NCBI RefSeq assembly: GCF_014451325.2
Contig: NZ_JACSCH020000001.1
Coordinates: 162,806 to 226,805 of the forward strand
Source: Streptomyces sp. CB02980
GTDB taxonomy: Bacteria; Actinomycetota; Actinomycetes; Streptomycetales; Streptomycetaceae
Reading direction: 5' to 3'
Length of the DNA: 64,000 nt
The notes below the pieces were generated by a model. The model did no database searches. It saw only the letters and a list, made by a program, of their open reading frames with translations, and was not told where the DNA came from. Below, in pieces: positions 62,817 through 64,000 of this stretch (within the stretch, counting starts at the first letter, position 1; each line of letters opens with the position of its first letter). The translations under genes were made by a program, and so were the position numbers.

Positions 62817-63857
62817 TCATCCCCGGATACGGGCCCGCGGGGAGGCGTGGGAGTGGCTGACGACCACCTTGCCGAAGGGACCGCCGGCCGCGTAGTGACG
62901 GTAGGCGTCCGCCGCCGCGTCGAAGGGGAAGACGCGGTCGATCACGGGCCGCAGTCCGTGCGTCCCGATGAAGGCGTTCATCGCGGTGAACTGAGCGCGG
63001 CTGCCGACGGCGACTGTCCGGACGGTGGCACCGGAGGCGAACAGGGCACCGGTGTCGAGGGGCGTGGCGGCATTGCCGACGAAACCGACGCACGCGATGG
63101 TGCCCGCCAGGGCGATCGCACGGATCGACTCGTGGAGCAGTCCCGCGACGTCGACGATGCGGTCGGCGCCCCGGCCGCCGGTGAAGGTGCGGACCTCAGT
63201 GGCCCAGTCGGGCGTGGCCGAGTAGTCGACGACCTCGTCGGCGCCGAGCTCGCGCAGCCGCGCGGCCTTGGCGGGACCGCTGGTCGTGGCGATCACGCGC
63301 GCGCCGAGGGCCTTGGCGAACTGGAGCGCGAACAGGGATACCCCGCCGGACCCCTGCACTACGACGGTGTCGCCGGGCCCGAGGCCCGCTCCGTCGCCGG
63401 TGAGCGCGTTCCACGCCGTAACCGCCACGCACGGCAGGGTCGCCGCCTCCTCGTACGACAAGTGCGCCGGGACGGCCACCAGCGAGTCGGTGTCGAGCAG
63501 CGCGAACTCGGTGAGCAGGCCGTCCAGCGAGCCGCCGCGCTGCGCGAGGTGCTCGAGGGCGAACGGGCCGTCCTGCCAGGAAGGGAAGAGCGTGGCGGCC
63601 ACGCGGTCACCGACGCGTACGGTGTCGGCGCCCGGGCCGAGCGCGACGACCTCGCCGGCCCCGTCCGAGACGGGGACCACGTCGGGCTTGACCGGCAGCA
63701 CGTAGGTCCCGTCGAGCACCATGAGTTCGCGGAAGCTCAGGGACGTCGCTCGCACCGCCACCAGGGCCTGGCCGGGACCGGGCACGGGCATGTCGTGCTC
63801 GCGGACTGCAAGGCCGGACAGCCCGGCACCACTGTGCGACAGGTGGTAACTCAGCAT
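62817..63857 (-). CDS. Zinc-independent MDR (quinone oxidoreductase-like) dehydrogenase
   Basis: A 346-residue MDR-superfamily enzyme: N-terminal GroES-like domain (GQALVAVRATSLSFRELMVL), nucleotide motif GSGGVS preceded by DTVVVQ, and IVDVAGLLHESIRAIALAGT. The alcohol dehydrogenase zinc-binding Cys/His set is absent, as in quinone oxidoreductases and zinc-independent ADHs. Its ATG at 63857 follows AAGGGCACTCCCC. Cofactor NADPH or NADH; substrate unknown. Confidence 0.9.
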   Translation of the reverse strand: MLSYHLSHSGAGLSGLAVREHDMPVPGPGQALVAVRATSLSFRELMVLDGTYVLPVKPDVVPVSDGAGEVVALGPGADTVRVGDRVAATLFPSWQDGPFALEHLAQRGGSLDGLLTEFALLDTDSLVAVPAHLSYEEAATLPCVAVTAWNALTGDGAGLGPGDTVVVQGSGGVSLFALQFAKALGARVIATTSGPAKAARLRELGADEVVDYSATPDWATEVRTFTGGRGADRIVDVAGLLHESIRAIALAGTIACVGFVGNAATPLDTGALFASGATVRTVAVGSRAQFTAMNAFIGTHGLRPVIDRVFPFDAAADAYRHYAAGGPFGKVVVSHSHASPRARIRG

Positions 63858-63924
63858 CTGGGGAGTGCCCTTCTCATGACGTGGGTGGTACGCAGGTCAT
63901 CGGAGGTGCGGGTGCGCCGGAGCC

Positions 63925-64000
63925 GGATCCGGGGTCGGATCCGGGGTCGGATCCGGGGTCGGATCCGGGGTCGGATCCGGGGTCGGATCCGGGGTCGGAT
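63925..64000. repeat. 12-bp tandem repeat running off the edge (GGATCCGGGGTC)
   Basis: Six and a third exact copies of a 12-bp unit, from 63925 to the last base, continuing past the window. GGATCC is a BamHI site in each unit. It lies upstream of the MDR gene, probably as a slippage-generated microsatellite. Confidence 0.9.

Noticed and set aside
1..64000. Biosynthetic cluster of PKS/NRPS type
   Set aside because: A P450, a SARP fragment and a CDPS occur, but no PKS, NRPS, terpene or RiPP-modifying enzyme is present, and the genes are far apart.

Overview
The window is high-GC actinomycete chromosome, almost certainly Streptomyces or a close relative. The signs are strong G/C bias at third codon positions, many GTG starts, several apparently leaderless genes, and actinomycete families: SARP regulator, CYP105-like P450 with a 3Fe-4S ferredoxin, HxlR and TetR switches, secreted hydrolases with Pro/Thr linkers or ricin-type lectin domains, DUF4235/DUF3618, and a SpoIIE phosphatase. 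No rRNA, tRNA, CRISPR array, phage or intact transposon was seen. The mix of accessory genes, orphan biosynthetic genes and frameshifted remnants suits an arm or subtelomeric region, which is inference.

Layout. 0-10 kb: a nitroreductase/HxlR divergent pair with palindromic operators, an SDR, a SnoaL-like protein, a serine/threonine kinase fused to a 14-TM MFS transporter, a broken GH9 cellulase, and a two-enzyme SDR-alpha/beta-hydrolase fusion under a TetR repressor whose 12-bp operator precedes both genes. 10-16 kb: a membrane-anchored Mrr-like nuclease, a DUF3618/DUF4235 stress-type pair, PPK2 and a secreted beta-propeller protein. 16-20 kb: a second HxlR switch with an NmrA-like reductase, then a decayed stretch with a frameshifted NmrA homologue and a beta/gamma-crystallin-like gene split by a single frameshift. 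20-30 kb: DMT transporter, ferredoxin-P450 pair, VOC, DoxX, YdeI, GNAT and ArsR-type genes, an S41 protease, and a transposase scrap.

30-39 kb is the most unusual region. A catalase-like domain is fused to a LodA-type (cysteine tryptophylquinone) oxidase domain, translationally coupled to a LodB-like flavoprotein. Nearby are an unknown convergent protein, a truncated SARP regulator, a VioB-type ferritin-like protein and a trypsin-fold protein without signal peptide. The H2O2 made by a LodA oxidase could be consumed in the same polypeptide.

39-50 kb: a CASTOR/POLLUX-type channel protein, a fusion of a sugar-type ABC ATPase with a SpoIIE PP2C phosphatase and an RsbW-like kinase domain, a secreted zinc protease with FnIII and ricin domains, a CopC-like anchored protein, an arginase-family enzyme, a HEAT-repeat protein and DUF1062. 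50-64 kb: an orphan cyclodipeptide synthase, an ArsR-like regulator, a secreted trefoil lectin, an M9 collagenase, a TetR regulator, a saccharopine-dehydrogenase-like enzyme, a mycothiol-dependent isomerase-type protein, a secreted lipase-like hydrolase and a quinone-oxidoreductase-type MDR enzyme. The window ends inside a 12-bp tandem repeat.

Three fusion proteins (kinase-MFS, ABC-PP2C-HATPase, catalase-LodA) and the lone cyclodipeptide synthase are the main candidates for new biology.
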